From Burkholderiales bacterium LSUCC0115 (GTDB lineage: Bacteria > Pseudomonadota > Gammaproteobacteria > Burkholderiales > Burkholderiaceae_A): a DNA stretch of 64,000 nt. The notes under the pieces are model-generated. The model did not search any database and had not been told where the DNA came from. It saw only the letters and a list, made by a program, of their open reading frames with translations. This document shows positions 47,772 through 58,687 of this stretch, one piece after another (the stretch's first letter is position 1; each line of letters begins with the position of its first letter). The position numbers were made by a program, and so were the translations under genes. The DNA lies in assembly GCA_009646425.1 (NCBI GenBank), contig WJBW01000001.1, positions 268,547 to 332,546 on the forward strand, given 5' to 3'.

Positions 47772-48484
47772 CGGCTGTCACCCTTGGGTGGTGGGATCAC
47801 TGCGACCTGATACTTCTGCTGTCGGGCCCGGTCTGCAAAATCCTTGGCACCGGCTGCGTCAAAGGGGCCTACCCGCACCCGATACCAGGTGCCAGACGAG
47901 GTGGTAACCACCGTCACGGTGACATTGTGGCCACCGGATTGCAGACGCTTTTGGATGGATTCGGCGGCAGCCCGGGTTTTATGGGCGCCCAACTGGACGA
48001 AGTAGCCCGATGATGAGCCCGATGAGGCCAGCTTAGGATCGGGCTTCACGGCGGGTTTAACCTCGGGTTTGGCCTCCGTCTTCGTTTCAGACTTGGGCTC
48101 AGCTTTTGGCTCAACCTTGGGCTCTGCCTTGGGTTCAACCTTGGCTGCTGGCTTGGGCTGGGGCTTTGGTTCGGCCTTGGGGTCAACCTTAGGCTCAACC
48201 GTAGGCTCTGCCTTGGGTTCCACCTTAGGTGCTGGCGCAACTGGCGCCACGGGAGTGACTGGGGCTACAGCCACCGAAGCCGGCTTGGGAGGCATCTGCA
48301 AGATGAAGTCCTGCGACAGTGGACGGGGCGTGTCTCGCAAGACCACCATGGCCACGGCAGCAGAGGCCAGACTAAAAGCCAGGGCACCGATGAGACGCCA
48401 ACGGGCGCGTTGCTTGTGCTCAGCCATCGGGTCGCTGACCGAGCGGGTCGAACTGGTCTGCGAGTCGTCGAAGTCGGTGGGCAT
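47768..48484 (-). CDS. SPOR-domain cell-division protein (DedD-like)
   Basis: The product is 238 residues. A cytoplasmic N-terminus with RARWRLIGALAFSLASAAVAMVVL (one membrane helix near residues 29-46) leads to a long periplasmic linker of repeating K-x-E-P/A-K-P-E units from about residue 86 to 152. The C-terminal SPOR domain (SGYFVQLGAHKTRAAAESIQ; VTTSSGTWYRVRVGPFD; QQKYQVAVI) binds denuded septal glycan strands. Position between folC and cvpA is that of dedD. The linker DNA is low complexity on both strands and explains several spurious reading frames. It overlaps folC by one base. Confidence 0.92.
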   Translation of the reverse strand: MPTDFDDSQTSSTRSVSDPMAEHKQRARWRLIGALAFSLASAAVAMVVLRDTPRPLSQDFILQMPPKPASVAVAPVTPVAPVAPAPKVEPKAEPTVEPKVDPKAEPKPQPKPAAKVEPKAEPKVEPKAEPKSETKTEAKPEVKPAVKPDPKLASSGSSSGYFVQLGAHKTRAAAESIQKRLQSGGHNVTVTVVTTSSGTWYRVRVGPFDAAGAKDFADRARQQKYQVAVIPPPKGDSR

Positions 48485-49869
48485 CAGTGGGCAGAAGGCG
48501 CGTGAGGGGCTTGACCTAATCTATGGGCCGCCGGCCAGCCATTGGCGACTGTGTGAAACGACCCAAACACCACGATTCTATCACTGGGGTCCGCCAGCGA
48601 ACCCGCATGGGCAATGGCCTCCTCGGGATTCGGGTGCAGGCTGATGGGCGCCGGACCCATGCCCGCTCGCCCCCCATCTGGCAGCTCTGACTGCAGCTCT
48701 CGTAAGACCTGGGCAACCGATTCGGCCGATCTCGCGCGACCTGCCGTCTCAACGGGATCTAGATCAGTCAGGCACCAGTGGTCGACCCGTCCAATCAGCT
48801 TAGCCAGCAAGCCTTTGGCATCTTTATCGGAGAGCAGACCCAAGACTGTAATCGTCTGAGGGAAGAAACCCATCTGATCCAGGTTGGTGGCCAAGACGGC
48901 AGCTGCATGGGGGTTGTGAGCAACATCCAACACCACCGCTGGCTGACCAGGCAGGACCTGAAAACGACCAGGCAGGCTCACCATCGACAGCCCCTGGCGA
49001 ACCGCCTGCTGGGAGACGGGCAGCCGATGACGCAGGGCCGACAACACACTTAGGGCTGCCGAGGCATTGAGCAGCTGGTTGGCCCCTCGCAGGGCCGGGT
49101 AGGCCATGGCGTTTCGGCGTTGCCCCCGACCCACCCAACTCCACTGCTGACGGTCGCCCTGATAGTTGAAGTCTTGCCCAAAACACCAGACGTCAGCCCC
49201 CCGATCCCGAGCCACCTCCAGGACGGTTGAAGGCGGCATGGGATCGGCCACCACAAAGGGCTGACCGGGTCTAGCCACATGGGCCTTCTCAAAACCAATC
49301 GCCTCTCGGTTATCGCCCAAATAAGCCTGGTGATCCAGGTCCACGGAGGTCAACACCGAGGCATCGTTAGCCAGGACATTGACCGCATCCAGGCGACCGC
49401 CAAGGCCAATCTCAAAAATCGCCAGATCGAGCGAGTGCTGGTGAACCAGGGCGATCGCAGCCAAGGTCACCACCTCAAAAAACGTCAGCCCCTGATCCAA
49501 CTGGACGGCCGCCTGTGCTGCAGCCACCTGATCGAAAGCAGTCAGCCAATGCTCGGCATCGACAGGCTCACCATCGATGGTGAGCCGCTCTTCAAACGTC
49601 AGCAGGTGGGGGGAACTGTAGACTGCGACCCGATAGCCGGCCTGTTGGGCCATGCTGGCCAGCATGGCGCAGGTGGATCCCTTGCCATTGGTGCCGGCGA
49701 CCACCACCGTGGGGCAGCCCAGTCGAACATCAGAGGCTGGATCCATGGGAAGGCCCATGGCCTGAGCCACCTGTCGGACCCCGTCGAGTCCGAGCCGAAT
49801 GGCCGCAGAAGGGCCGGCCGCCAAAGCGGCCAGTCTTGCTTCTAGTCGGGACTTGGCATCAGCACTCAC
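48484..49869 (-). CDS. folC: Bifunctional folylpolyglutamate/dihydrofolate synthase
   Basis: FolC adds glutamate to folates and, in most bacteria, to dihydropteroate. The 461 residues start at a GTG (49869). Mur-ligase-type motifs are VVVAGTNGKGSTCAMLASMA (P-loop), YSSPHLLTFEERLTIDGEPV, FEVVTLAAIALVHQHSLDLAIFEIGLGGRLDAVN and VLDVAHNPHAAAVLATNL. The accD-folC order is conserved; the gap to accD is 25 bp. No strong Shine-Dalgarno is visible, so the start is less certain than the rest. Confidence 0.95.
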   Translation of the reverse strand: MSADAKSRLEARLAALAAGPSAAIRLGLDGVRQVAQAMGLPMDPASDVRLGCPTVVVAGTNGKGSTCAMLASMAQQAGYRVAVYSSPHLLTFEERLTIDGEPVDAEHWLTAFDQVAAAQAAVQLDQGLTFFEVVTLAAIALVHQHSLDLAIFEIGLGGRLDAVNVLANDASVLTSVDLDHQAYLGDNREAIGFEKAHVARPGQPFVVADPMPPSTVLEVARDRGADVWCFGQDFNYQGDRQQWSWVGRGQRRNAMAYPALRGANQLLNASAALSVLSALRHRLPVSQQAVRQGLSMVSLPGRFQVLPGQPAVVLDVAHNPHAAAVLATNLDQMGFFPQTITVLGLLSDKDAKGLLAKLIGRVDHWCLTDLDPVETAGRARSAESVAQVLRELQSELPDGGRAGMGPAPISLHPNPEEAIAHAGSLADPSDRIVVFGSFHTVANGWPAAHRLGQAPHAPSAH

Positions 49870-49894
49870 GCGAGACAGCGGGACATCAACTGAC

Positions 49895-50755
49895 TCAGGC
49901 CGCCTGATAGCCGGTGAGCAGGCTCAGCATGCCAAAGAGCTCTTCGCGCATCTTGCGACGGTCGACGATTCGGTCGATCGCGCCCTTTTGCAGCAGAAAC
50001 TCTGCACGCTGAAAGCCCTCAGGTAGTTTTTCGCGAACCGTCTGCTCGATCACCCGCGGGCCGGCAAAACCAATCAGCGCCTTAGGCTCGGCAATCACCA
50101 CATCTGCCACAAAGGCAAAGCTGGCCGAGACACCGCCCATGGTGGGGTCGGTCAAGATCGAGACATAGGGCAGGCCTTTTTCGGCCAACTGGGCAATGGC
50201 TCCCGTGGTCTTGGCCATCTGCATGAGCGAGAGCAAGCCCTCTTGCATACGGGCACCACCGCTGGCCGCAATCGAAATAAAGGGCACGCCCAGTTCCATG
50301 GCCCGTTCGGCACCACGCACAAAACGCTCACCCACCACCGAGCCCATAGACCCGCCCATGAACTCAAACTCAAAGCAGGCCACAACCACCGGCATGCCCT
50401 GAATGGCACCAGACATCACCACCATGGCATCGGTCTCGTTGGTCTCGTTCTGAGCCTCCGATAGACGCTCGGGATACTTACGGCTGTCTTTGAATTTCAG
50501 GCTGTCGATGGGCTCAACGGTCTGACCGATCTCGATGCGACCGTCTGCATCCAGCAGCTGGTCTAAACGCAAGCGAGCACGTATGCGCAGGTGATGACTA
50601 CAGGCCGGACAGACCTGCAGGTTTTTCTCTAGGTCATTGCGATACAAAACGGCATCACAAGAGGGGCATTTCAGCCAGACGCCCTCTGGCACGCTGCGCC
50701 GTCGAGCCTCGCCCGTCTGAATCCTGGGTGGCAACAACTTATCAATCCAGCTCAT
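49895..50755 (-). CDS. accD: Acetyl-CoA carboxylase carboxyltransferase subunit beta
   Basis: AccD is the partner of AccA (11582-12544). The 286 residues carry the N-terminal zinc ribbon (Cys30, Cys33, Cys49, Cys52 in KCPSC and VCPAC), then the crotonase-fold carboxyltransferase domain with [40 protein letters not shown] and [14 protein letters not shown]. In E. coli the zinc ribbon also binds mRNA for feedback control. A strong ribosome-binding site (AAAGGGGAG) precedes the ATG. It is 77 bp downstream of trpA; that gap contains a small tandem repeat. Confidence 0.98.
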   Translation of the reverse strand: MSWIDKLLPPRIQTGEARRRSVPEGVWLKCPSCDAVLYRNDLEKNLQVCPACSHHLRIRARLRLDQLLDADGRIEIGQTVEPIDSLKFKDSRKYPERLSEAQNETNETDAMVVMSGAIQGMPVVVACFEFEFMGGSMGSVVGERFVRGAERAMELGVPFISIAASGGARMQEGLLSLMQMAKTTGAIAQLAEKGLPYVSILTDPTMGGVSASFAFVADVVIAEPKALIGFAGPRVIEQTVREKLPEGFQRAEFLLQKGAIDRIVDRRKMREELFGMLSLLTGYQAA

Positions 50756-50790
50756 CTCACTCCCCTTTGTGTCTTGCGCTTGTGCAGCCC

Positions 50791-50820
50791 TGGCCGGTCT
50801 TGGCCGGTCTTGGGCTGTCT
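50791..50820. repeat. 10-bp tandem repeat in trpA-accD gap
   Basis: TGGCCGGTCT at 50791-50800 is repeated exactly at 50801-50810 and imperfectly (TGGGCTGTCT) at 50811-50820. It lies between the trpA stop and the accD ribosome-binding site, so it would be in the accD leader of the transcript. Confidence 0.8.
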
Positions 50821-50832
50821 GGTTTGGTTGGT

Positions 50833-51642
50833 CTAGCTGATCTGATCAATCGCCGTTCGAATGCCAGCCAGAAAATGACTCACAGCTGGGACCACGGGTT
50901 TTTGCTCGGACACCTGCTGCTCCATGAGCTTGATGATGGCGCTGCCAATCACGACCGCATCGGCATGAACCGCGACCGCCTTGGCCGAGGCTGCATCCGA
51001 GATGCCAAAGCCCACACCAATGGGCAGGCTGGTGTGCTGTCGCACGACGGCAACCTTTCGAGCCACATCCTCAGTGTCCAGGTGGCCCGCACCGGTCACG
51101 CCTTTGAGCGAGACGTAATACAGATAACCAGCGCCCAGTCGGCCCACTTGGTCCATTCGGGTCTCAGTAGAGGTTGGCGCGAGCAAAAAGATGGGAGCCA
51201 GGCCTTTGGCCTTGAGCATCTGAGCGAAGTCCTCAGACTCCTCTGGTGGGTAGTCCACTACCAGCACGCCATCGACCCCAGCCTCCGCAGCAGCCTCGGC
51301 AAAGGCCTGCTGACCAAAGCGCTCAATGGGATTGGCATAGCCCATCAACACAACGGGCGTGGTCTGGTTGGTCTGCCGGAACTGGCTCACCCACTCTAGG
51401 CAATCGTTCAGGCTGACACCCAAGGCCAAGGCCCGCTCGCTGGCCCTCTGGATCACCGGGCCATCGGCCATGGGGTCCGAGAAAGGCACACCCAATTCAA
51501 TGACGTCCACGCCAGCCGTCACCATGGCCTGCATCAGTTCGACTGTCAGCTCAGGAGAGGGATCACCGGCGGTGAAGTAAGGCACCAAGGCCTTGCGGCC
51601 TTGCGCTTTGAGCTGATCGAAGGTCTGCTGGAGTCGCTGCAT
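50833..51642 (-). CDS. trpA: Tryptophan synthase alpha chain
   Basis: TrpA cleaves indole-3-glycerol phosphate; the indole is channelled to TrpB. The 269 residues form a TIM barrel with [46 protein letters not shown] (catalytic Glu and Asp of the family), [36 protein letters not shown] and [12 protein letters not shown]. It is 21 bp downstream of trpB. The trpF-trpB-trpA-accD-folC order is as in other Burkholderiales. Confidence 0.98.
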   Translation of the reverse strand: MQRLQQTFDQLKAQGRKALVPYFTAGDPSPELTVELMQAMVTAGVDVIELGVPFSDPMADGPVIQRASERALALGVSLNDCLEWVSQFRQTNQTTPVVLMGYANPIERFGQQAFAEAAAEAGVDGVLVVDYPPEESEDFAQMLKAKGLAPIFLLAPTSTETRMDQVGRLGAGYLYYVSLKGVTGAGHLDTEDVARKVAVVRQHTSLPIGVGFGISDAASAKAVAVHADAVVIGSAIIKLMEQQVSEQKPVVPAVSHFLAGIRTAIDQIS

Positions 51643-51663
51643 GCGAGAAAAACTTTCTATGAG

Positions 51664-52875
51664 TTACAGGCTCAGACCGCCGGCCTGCGCCACGGTGTGC
51701 ATATCCTTGTCGCCACGGCCCGAGAGGTTCACCAAGATGACCTTGTCCTTGGGCAGGCTCGGCGCGACCTTGGCGGCATAGGCCAGGGCATGGCTGGTCT
51801 CGAGCGCCGGAATAATGCCCTCAATGCGACAGCAGGTGTGAAACGCCTCTAGGGCCTCTTGGTCATTGATGGGCTCGTAACGGGCCCGACCGCTGTCTTT
51901 TAGCCAGGCATGCTCTGGGCCCACACCGGGGTAGTCCAGGCCAGCGGAGACGGAATGGGTTTCGATGATCTGACCGTTCGCGTCTTGCAGCAGATAGGTG
52001 CGGTTGCCGTGCAAGACACCCGGCGTTCCAGCGGACAGCGAGGCCGCATGATGGCCGGTATCTACGCCCTCGCCGCCAGCCTCAACGCCGACCAACTCCA
52101 CACCGGGCACGTTGATGTAGTCATAGAAGATGCCCATGGCATTGCTGCCACCACCCACGCAGGCGACCACCATATCCGGCTGGCGACCCACCATCTCGGG
52201 CATCTGCCAGAGACACTCTTTGCCCACCACCGAATTAAAGTCGCGCACCATCATGGGATAAGGGTGTGGTCCGGCCACCGTGCCAATGATGTAGAAGGTG
52301 TCTTCGACGTTGGTCACCCAGTCGCGCATGGCCTCATTCAAGGCGTCCTTCAAGGTTTTGGAGCCACTCTCAACCGGTACCACCTCGGCGCCCAGCAGCT
52401 TCATGCGATAAACGTTGGCCGCCTGACGGGCAACGTCTGTGGAACCCATATAGACCACGCACTTCATACCAAAGCGGGCTGCCACGGTGGCACTGGCCAC
52501 ACCGTGCTGACCGGCTCCGGTCTCGGCGATGACACGGGGCTTGCCCATGCGTTTGGCCAGCAAGGCCTGGCCAATGGTGTTATTCACCTTGTGTGCACCG
52601 GTGTGATTCAGGTCTTCACGCTTGAAATAAATCTGGGCGCCGCCCAACTGCTCCGACCAACGCTTGGCGTGGTAAATGGGGCTGGGACGACCAACAAAAT
52701 GCTTGAGCTCGCGGTGGAATTCTTCTAGGAACTCTGGGTCGTTCTGGTAGTGGGCATAGGCCTTGCGCAGCTCATCCAGAGCATGGCTCAGGGTTTCGGA
52801 GACAAAACTGCCGCCATAGGGGCCAAAGTGACCCTTCTGGTCTGGGTAGTTGTAGGGCAGATCATTGACCTTCAT
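51664..52875 (-). CDS. trpB: Tryptophan synthase beta chain
   Basis: TrpB joins indole and serine to tryptophan with PLP. The 403 residues include [35 protein letters not shown] (PLP Lys in HTGAHK), [39 protein letters not shown] (phosphate-binding Gly/Ser loop), [15 protein letters not shown] and [14 protein letters not shown]. It begins immediately after the trpF stop with no spacer, which suggests translational coupling, and precedes trpA. Confidence 0.98.
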   Translation of the reverse strand: MKVNDLPYNYPDQKGHFGPYGGSFVSETLSHALDELRKAYAHYQNDPEFLEEFHRELKHFVGRPSPIYHAKRWSEQLGGAQIYFKREDLNHTGAHKVNNTIGQALLAKRMGKPRVIAETGAGQHGVASATVAARFGMKCVVYMGSTDVARQAANVYRMKLLGAEVVPVESGSKTLKDALNEAMRDWVTNVEDTFYIIGTVAGPHPYPMMVRDFNSVVGKECLWQMPEMVGRQPDMVVACVGGGSNAMGIFYDYINVPGVELVGVEAGGEGVDTGHHAASLSAGTPGVLHGNRTYLLQDANGQIIETHSVSAGLDYPGVGPEHAWLKDSGRARYEPINDQEALEAFHTCCRIEGIIPALETSHALAYAAKVAPSLPKDKVILVNLSGRGDKDMHTVAQAGGLSL

Positions 52876-53565
52876 TTAACGCCTCTCCATGTCTTGGTCG
52901 GCTAAGCGAACTGCGTTCACAAAAGCCTGGATCCGAACGGGATCCTTGATGCCCTTCTGGGGTTTGCCATCGACTAACTGCTCCACACCGCTGGAGACAT
53001 CCACAGCCGGCGGCCTGAGCTGGCGAATCGCCTCTGCCACATTGTCCACGGACAGGCCACCACTCAACACCCAAGCCCTGTTCAACGTCTTGTCAGCGTC
53101 CTGCAAACAAGTCCAATCAAACGACTGGCCGCTGCCGCCAAAACCAGCAGAATCGGCATCGAACAGCACCGCTGCGCAATCTCCGTAGGGCTGGGTCAAT
53201 TTTATCAGTGCCGCCCCGTCCAGACCGCCTTGCCCCTTCGAACCCGCAGGAAGGCGAATGGCCTTAACTACCGGTCGCCCAAAGCCCTGGCAGTCAGCCG
53301 GCGCCTCGTCCCCATGCAGTTGAAGGTGGCTCAAGCCCACGGCATCAGCCGTCTGAAGAATCTGCTCCCGGCTGGCATTCACAAAAAGACCGACCGACGC
53401 CATCCAGGCCGGCAGGCGCCTGACCAGTTCACGAGCAGTCTCGGTGTCCACGAAACGGGGGCTGGCGGCATAAAACACCAGGCCAATCGCGTCCACGCCG
53501 GCCTCGACGGCGGCGTCAACGTCTTGGGGGCGGGTTAGCCCACAGATTTTGATTCGGGTACGCAT
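52876..53565 (-). CDS. trpF: Phosphoribosylanthranilate isomerase
   Basis: TrpF converts phosphoribosylanthranilate to the carboxyphenylamino-deoxyribulose phosphate in tryptophan synthesis. The 229 residues start [19 protein letters not shown] (active-site Cys in KICGLT). They continue with DAIGLVFYAASPRFV, LSHLQLHGDEAP, AVLFDADSAGFGGSGQSFDW (catalytic Asp) and AWVLSGGLSVDNVAEAI, PPAVDVSSGVEQLVDGKP. The start overlaps the truA end by 31 bp. The enzymes for the steps before it (trpE, G, D) and trpC are not in the window. Confidence 0.97.
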   Translation of the reverse strand: MRTRIKICGLTRPQDVDAAVEAGVDAIGLVFYAASPRFVDTETARELVRRLPAWMASVGLFVNASREQILQTADAVGLSHLQLHGDEAPADCQGFGRPVVKAIRLPAGSKGQGGLDGAALIKLTQPYGDCAAVLFDADSAGFGGSGQSFDWTCLQDADKTLNRAWVLSGGLSVDNVAEAIRQLRPPAVDVSSGVEQLVDGKPQKGIKDPVRIQAFVNAVRLADQDMERR

Positions 53566-54323
53566 ATCAAGGCCTCATCGTACTCGACCTCTTCCAGGCA
53601 AAGCCCTTGGGCTGGGAAGGTTCGGGCCGCCTGGGTTCGGTCTCGACCCTGCAATAGGCTAGCCATCCAATCGACCGGGCGGGCCCCACGGCCGATCTCT
53701 ACCAGGCTGCCAACCAGGTTTCGGACCATGTGGTGCAGAAAAGCATTGCCCTGAATGTGAAAGACCAGGCGACGGTGGTCGGCCACTGGCTGCTCCCACT
53801 CACATCGCGTGACGATCCGGATCGGCGACGCAGCCTGACACTCAGCCGCCCGGAAGGCCGAAAAATCATGCTCCCCCAGCACGTCGGCGCAGGCCGCATT
53901 CATGCGTTCCAGATCCAGCGGCTGAAAGACCCAGGTGGCGAACCGACTGACCAGGGGCAAATCCACTGGTTCGTTCAGGATGCTGTAGCTGTAGCGACGC
54001 GAGGTGGCTGAAAAGCGCGCATGAAAACCATCTGATGCGTGGGCCGCCCAGCGAACCCGGATGCTCTCCGGCAAGAAGGTGTTGACGCCCCTGACCCAAT
54101 TCCACAAGGGCCGCTCAGCAGTGGTCTCCAGGTGGACCACCTGTCCCCGGGCGTGAACACCGGCGTCGGTTCGCCCCGCGGCGACCGTCTGGACGGCCTC
54201 GCCGGTCTCTAGGAACTTGGTGAGTGCAACTTCTAGCTGGTCTTGGATGGTGTTGCCACCCGGCTGGGTCTGATAGCCGTTGAACGTCGTTCCGTCGTAG
54301 GCCAGACCCAGGGCTATTCTCAT
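53535..54323 (-). CDS. truA: tRNA pseudouridine(38-40) synthase
   Basis: TruA makes pseudouridine at positions 38-40 of many tRNAs. The 262 residues carry [45 protein letters not shown] (catalytic Asp), [17 protein letters not shown] and [26 protein letters not shown]. It overlaps asd by 4 bp upstream and trpF by 31 bp downstream. In many Burkholderiales a large fimV gene lies between asd and truA; here there is no room for one. Confidence 0.97.
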   Translation of the reverse strand: MRIALGLAYDGTTFNGYQTQPGGNTIQDQLEVALTKFLETGEAVQTVAAGRTDAGVHARGQVVHLETTAERPLWNWVRGVNTFLPESIRVRWAAHASDGFHARFSATSRRYSYSILNEPVDLPLVSRFATWVFQPLDLERMNAACADVLGEHDFSAFRAAECQAASPIRIVTRCEWEQPVADHRRLVFHIQGNAFLHHMVRNLVGSLVEIGRGARPVDWMASLLQGRDRTQAARTFPAQGLCLEEVEYDEALICVPESKSVG

Positions 54324-55441
54324 AGCAGGATGCGAAGCATGCGGCGCAAAGGCTCGGCCGCCCCCCAGAGTAGCTGGTCTCCACAGGTGAAGCCCGTCAG
54401 GAAGTCATCTCCCATGGCCATCTTGCGCAGGCGTCCCACGGGAACGGTCATGGTGCCGCTGATGGCCGCCGGCGTGAGTTCACGTTCGGTGGTCTCGCGG
54501 TCATTGGGAATCAGCTTGACCCAGTCGTTGGCCGAGGAGATGAGCCGCTCGATCTCCGCCATGGGAACGTCTTTCTTAAGCTTGACGGTCATGGCTTGGG
54601 AGTGACAGCGCATGGCACCAACGCGCACACACAGGCCATCGATGGGCACGCTACCGGGTGAGCGAAAGGCGGGGTTGCCCAGAATCTTGTTGGCCTCGGC
54701 GCCGGCCTTCCACTCTTCCCGAGTCTGGCCATGGTCAACCAGGGTGTCGATCCAGGGAATCAGGCTACCGGCCAGTGGCACACCCCGGAAGTTCTCAACC
54801 GGCATGTCTTTGGCACGCAGCTGCTCGGTGACCTTGCGGTCGATGTCCAGAATGGCAGACGACGGGTCGGCCAACTCAGCGGCAACGCTGTCACGAAGCG
54901 CACCCATCTGCAGCAGCAGCTCGCGCATGTTCTGCGCACCAGCGCCCGAGGCCGCCTGGTAGCTCATGACACTCATGTACTCCACCAGACCGGCTCGGAA
55001 CAGACCTCCCATGGCCATGAGCATCAGGCTGACGGTGCAATTGCCACCGACCCAAGTCTTCATGCCAGCATTGAGGGCCTGGTCGATCACCGGGCGGTTC
55101 ACAGGATCCAAAATGATGATGGCCGAGGGGTCCATGCGCAGGCTAGACGCCGCATCAATCCAGTGGCCATGCCAGCCCCGCTCACGCAGCTTGCCGTAGA
55201 CCGCCTTGGTGTAGTCCCCACCCTGACAGGTGATGATGATGTCCTGGGCCGCCAGCGCATCCAGGTCGTCGGCCGCCTGCAGGGTGCCTGCGGACTTCGC
55301 AAAACCAGGGGCAGCACCACCGGCGTTGGAGGTCGAAAAAAAGGTGGGCGCAATCAGATCAAAGTCCTTTTCCTGCTGCATGCGTTGCATGAGCACCGAA
55401 CCCACCATTCCACGCCAGCCAACCAGACCAACCCGCTTCAT
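54320..55441 (-). CDS. asd: Aspartate-semialdehyde dehydrogenase
   Basis: Asd reduces aspartyl phosphate (made by LysC) to aspartate semialdehyde, used by DapA and homoserine dehydrogenase. The 373 residues begin [18 protein letters not shown] (NADP-binding GWRGMVGS), with [34 protein letters not shown] (catalytic Cys in GGNCT), [17 protein letters not shown] and [17 protein letters not shown]. This is the gammaproteobacterial/betaproteobacterial long form. It is 65 bp downstream of leuB and overlaps truA. Confidence 0.98.
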   Translation of the reverse strand: MKRVGLVGWRGMVGSVLMQRMQQEKDFDLIAPTFFSTSNAGGAAPGFAKSAGTLQAADDLDALAAQDIIITCQGGDYTKAVYGKLRERGWHGHWIDAASSLRMDPSAIIILDPVNRPVIDQALNAGMKTWVGGNCTVSLMLMAMGGLFRAGLVEYMSVMSYQAASGAGAQNMRELLLQMGALRDSVAAELADPSSAILDIDRKVTEQLRAKDMPVENFRGVPLAGSLIPWIDTLVDHGQTREEWKAGAEANKILGNPAFRSPGSVPIDGLCVRVGAMRCHSQAMTVKLKKDVPMAEIERLISSANDWVKLIPNDRETTERELTPAAISGTMTVPVGRLRKMAMGDDFLTGFTCGDQLLWGAAEPLRRMLRILL

Positions 55442-55506
55442 CTTCTTCTCTCCCTAAGGCCGGTGTTCCACCAGCTCGTCTTTAAATAACTGCTCTCTAT
55501 TAGCCG

Positions 55507-56583
55507 CTACAGGGCTGCCACCACGGCATCGCCCATGCCGACTGTGCCGACTCGCTTGGCACCCGGACGATCGATGTCACCAGTGGCAACGCCCTGCGCC
55601 AGCACCTTCTGAACCGCTGCATCGATGGCGTTGGCTGCATCAGCCATGCCAAAGGTGTAGCGCAGCATCATGCCGGCCGACAGAATCGTGGCCAAGGGGT
55701 TGGCCAGGTCCTTCCCAGCGATGTCAGGTGCTGAACCATGAATCGGCTCATACAGCCCTTTGTTGTTGGCATCTAGTGAGGCCGAGGGCAGCATGCCAAT
55801 CGAACCCGTGAGCATGGAGGCCTCGTCCGACAAGATGTCACCAAACATGTTGCCGGTGACCATGACATCGAATTGCTTGGGGTTCTTAAGCAGCTGCATG
55901 GCCGCGTTGTCCACGTACATGTGCGAGAGCTCAACGTCTGGATAGTCCTTGCCCAGGGCCGTCATCACCTCACGCCAGAGCTGGGTGGTCTCCAGCACAT
56001 TGGCCTTGTCGACCGAGCACAGACGCTTGCCACGCTTTTGGGCGGCCTGAAAGGCTACATGGCCGATGCGCACGATCTCGCTCTCGCGATAGATCATGGT
56101 GTCAAAGCCCTCGCGCTCACCGTTTTCCAGGGTGCGAATGCCGCGTGGCTTGCCAAAATAAATGTCACCGGTCAGCTCACGGATGATCATCAGGTCCATG
56201 CCAGAGACCACCTCGGGCTTGAGCGTCGAGGCGCCAGCTAGCTCGGGGTAGATGGTGGCGGGACGCAGGTTGGCAAACAGGCCCAATTCTTTGCGCAGGC
56301 CCAAAATGGCCTGCTCCGGACGCAGCTCCCGTGGCAGCGTATCCAACGAGAAGTCGCCCACCGAGCCAAACAAAATGGCATCCGCTGACTTCGCCAGATC
56401 CAAAGTGGCCTTGGGCAGCGGGTGACCGCTGTCGCGATAGCCGGCTCCACCGACGGGCGCCTCTTGCAGCGTCAGGCTGAAGTGGCCCTGGTCTGAGAGC
56501 TTTTGCAGAACGCGAACCGCCTGCGCGGTGATCTCAGGTCCGATGCCATCACCGGGCAGTACCGCAATGTTCAGATTCTTCAT
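55507..56583 (-). CDS. leuB: 3-isopropylmalate dehydrogenase
   Basis: LeuB oxidises and decarboxylates 3-isopropylmalate with NAD in leucine synthesis. The ATG at 56583 ([23 protein letters not shown]) gives 358 residues and overlaps the leuD stop by 4 bp; a longer frame to 56622 lies within leuD. Family features are [82 protein letters not shown] and [23 protein letters not shown]. It is third in the leuC-leuD-leuB group. Confidence 0.98.
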   Translation of the reverse strand: MKNLNIAVLPGDGIGPEITAQAVRVLQKLSDQGHFSLTLQEAPVGGAGYRDSGHPLPKATLDLAKSADAILFGSVGDFSLDTLPRELRPEQAILGLRKELGLFANLRPATIYPELAGASTLKPEVVSGMDLMIIRELTGDIYFGKPRGIRTLENGEREGFDTMIYRESEIVRIGHVAFQAAQKRGKRLCSVDKANVLETTQLWREVMTALGKDYPDVELSHMYVDNAAMQLLKNPKQFDVMVTGNMFGDILSDEASMLTGSIGMLPSASLDANNKGLYEPIHGSAPDIAGKDLANPLATILSAGMMLRYTFGMADAANAIDAAVQKVLAQGVATGDIDRPGAKRVGTVGMGDAVVAAL

Positions 56584-57248
56584 GCGTTGGCCAATCGTTG
56601 ATGGGGATCGGTCGCCACCCAAGGACGGTCTTGCAGGCGCTTGGCCTCGTAGGCCTTGATCTTGTCGGCCTTTTGCAGGGTCAGGCCAATGTCGTCCAGA
56701 CCATTGAGCAGGCAGTGCTTGCGGAAGGGCTCCACCTCAAAGCGACGCTCAAAGCGGCCATCGGCCGAACGAACCGTCTGCTGGTCTAGGTCGACCACCA
56801 GTTCAAAACCAGGCGTGGCCTCGGTGAGCTTGAACAGAGCGTCAACGTCGTCCTCGGACAAGACAATGGGCAGCACACCGTTCTTAAAGCAGTTGTTAAA
56901 AAAGATGTCGGCATAGGACGGCGCAATCAGCACCCGAAAACCCTGGTCTTCCAAAGCCCAGGGGGCATGCTCACGCGAAGAGCCGCAACCGAAATTACGA
57001 CGGGCCAACAGAATGCTGGCGCCCTTGTAGCGAGGCTGGTTCATGACGAAGTCAGGATTGAGCGGACGCTTGGCACTGTCCATGCCAGGCTGGCCCTCAT
57101 CCATATAGCGCCAGGCATCGAACAGGTTGGGGCCAAAGCCCGAGCGCTTGATCGACTTTAAGAACTGCTTGGGAATGATGGCATCGGTGTCGACGTTGGC
57201 CCGGTCCATGGGCATGACCACACCGGTGTGAACGGTTAACGGCTTCAT
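56580..57248 (-). CDS. leuD: 3-isopropylmalate dehydratase small subunit
   Basis: LeuD is the swivelling domain of isopropylmalate isomerase and works with LeuC. The 222 residues contain [24 protein letters not shown] at the N-terminus, [24 protein letters not shown] and [23 protein letters not shown], which are diagnostic for the small subunit. It starts one base before the leuC stop region ends (no spacer) and overlaps leuB by 4 bp. Confidence 0.98.
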   Translation of the reverse strand: MKPLTVHTGVVMPMDRANVDTDAIIPKQFLKSIKRSGFGPNLFDAWRYMDEGQPGMDSAKRPLNPDFVMNQPRYKGASILLARRNFGCGSSREHAPWALEDQGFRVLIAPSYADIFFNNCFKNGVLPIVLSEDDVDALFKLTEATPGFELVVDLDQQTVRSADGRFERRFEVEPFRKHCLLNGLDDIGLTLQKADKIKAYEAKRLQDRPWVATDPHQRLANA

Positions 57249-58646
57249 TTAGAAACTCCTCACGTCAACAAAGTGACCGGCCAAGGCGGCGGCTGCGGCC
57301 ATGGCGGGCGAGACCAGGTGGGTGCGACCACCAGCACCCTGACGGCCTTCAAAGTTGCGGTTACTGGTCGAGGCACAGCGCTCACCAGGCTCCAGCCGGT
57401 CCGCGTTCATCGCCAGACACATGGAGCAGCCAGGCTCACGCCACTCGAAGCCGGCCGCGGTGAAGACCTTGTCCAGTCCCTCGGCCTCTGCCTGGGCTTT
57501 GACCAGGCCGGAGCCAGGCACGACCAGGGCGAGCTTGATGTTGGAAGCCACCTTACGGCCTTTGATCACCGCAGCTGCAGCGCGCATGTCTTCAATGCGC
57601 GAGTTGGTGCAAGAGCCAATGAAGACCTTGTCGACCTTGATCTCGGTCAGCGGCGTGTTGGGCTTGAGATCCATGTAGGCGAGCGCGCGGCTCATGCCTT
57701 CGCGCACGGCAGGATCAGCCTGCTCCTCAGGATTGGGTACCTTGGCCATCACGGGCAGCACCATCTCGGGCGAGGTGCCCCAGGTGACCTGAGGCGCGAT
57801 GTCCTCGGCCTTGAGCTCCACCACGCGATCGAACTTCGCGTCTGCATCGGAGTGCAGCGTCTTCCAATAAGCCACCGCCTGGTCCCAGGCTTCACCAGTC
57901 GGTGACAGGGGGCGACCCTTGACGTACTGGATGGTGGTGTCATCGACTGCCACCATGCCTGCGCGCGCACCGGCCTCGATGGCCATGTTGCAAATGGTCA
58001 TGCGGCCTTCGATGGACAGCCCACGAATGGCGCTGCCACCAAACTCAATGGCATAGCCCGTACCACCGGCGGTGCCGATCTTGCCGATCACGGCCAGCAC
58101 GATGTCCTTGGCCGTCACACCAACGGGCAGTTGGCCCTCGACACGCACCAGCATGTTCTTGGCTTTTTTCATGAGCAGGCACTGGGTGGCCAAGACGTGC
58201 TCGACCTCAGAGGTGCCGATACCAAACGCCAGGCAGCCCAGGGCGCCGTGGGTGCTGGTGTGCGAGTCACCACAGACGACCGTCATGCCCGGCAGGGTTG
58301 CGCCCTGCTCAGGCCCGATCACGTGAACAATCCCTTGTCGATGGTCACGGATGTCGAAGTATTTGATCTTGAATTTTTCGGCATTGGCATCCAGGGTCTC
58401 CACCTGCAGACGCGAGACCGGGTCGGCAATGCCTTTGGTCCGGTCCGTGGTCGGCACGTTGTGATCCACCACCGCCAGGTTGGCGGAGTTGCGCCAGAGC
58501 GGACGGCCCGCCATTTCCAGGCCTTCAAAGGCCTGGGGGCTGGTCACTTCGTGAACCAGATGCCGATCGATATAAAGCAGGCAGGTCCCGTCTTCTTGGC
58601 GGTCGACCACGTGCTCATCAAAGAGTTTGTCGTATAGGGTGGGCAT
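57249..58646 (-). CDS. leuC: 3-isopropylmalate dehydratase large subunit
   Basis: LeuC carries the 4Fe-4S cluster of isopropylmalate isomerase, an aconitase-family enzyme that isomerises 2- to 3-isopropylmalate. The 465 residues show [85 protein letters not shown] and [13 protein letters not shown] (cluster cysteines). It is the first gene of the leu group, 41 bp after the MFS gene stop. leuA is not in the window. No attenuator-type leader was recognised upstream. Confidence 0.98.
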   Translation of the reverse strand: MPTLYDKLFDEHVVDRQEDGTCLLYIDRHLVHEVTSPQAFEGLEMAGRPLWRNSANLAVVDHNVPTTDRTKGIADPVSRLQVETLDANAEKFKIKYFDIRDHRQGIVHVIGPEQGATLPGMTVVCGDSHTSTHGALGCLAFGIGTSEVEHVLATQCLLMKKAKNMLVRVEGQLPVGVTAKDIVLAVIGKIGTAGGTGYAIEFGGSAIRGLSIEGRMTICNMAIEAGARAGMVAVDDTTIQYVKGRPLSPTGEAWDQAVAYWKTLHSDADAKFDRVVELKAEDIAPQVTWGTSPEMVLPVMAKVPNPEEQADPAVREGMSRALAYMDLKPNTPLTEIKVDKVFIGSCTNSRIEDMRAAAAVIKGRKVASNIKLALVVPGSGLVKAQAEAEGLDKVFTAAGFEWREPGCSMCLAMNADRLEPGERCASTSNRNFEGRQGAGGRTHLVSPAMAAAAALAGHFVDVRSF

Positions 58647-58687
58647 GTTTGATCTCTGAATAAAGACAGTTCAAATACAGCCCTCCA

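Noticed and set aside
48060-48240. Repeat array resembling CRISPR
   Set aside because: The repeats are in-frame K-E-P codon units without unique spacers and without cas genes.
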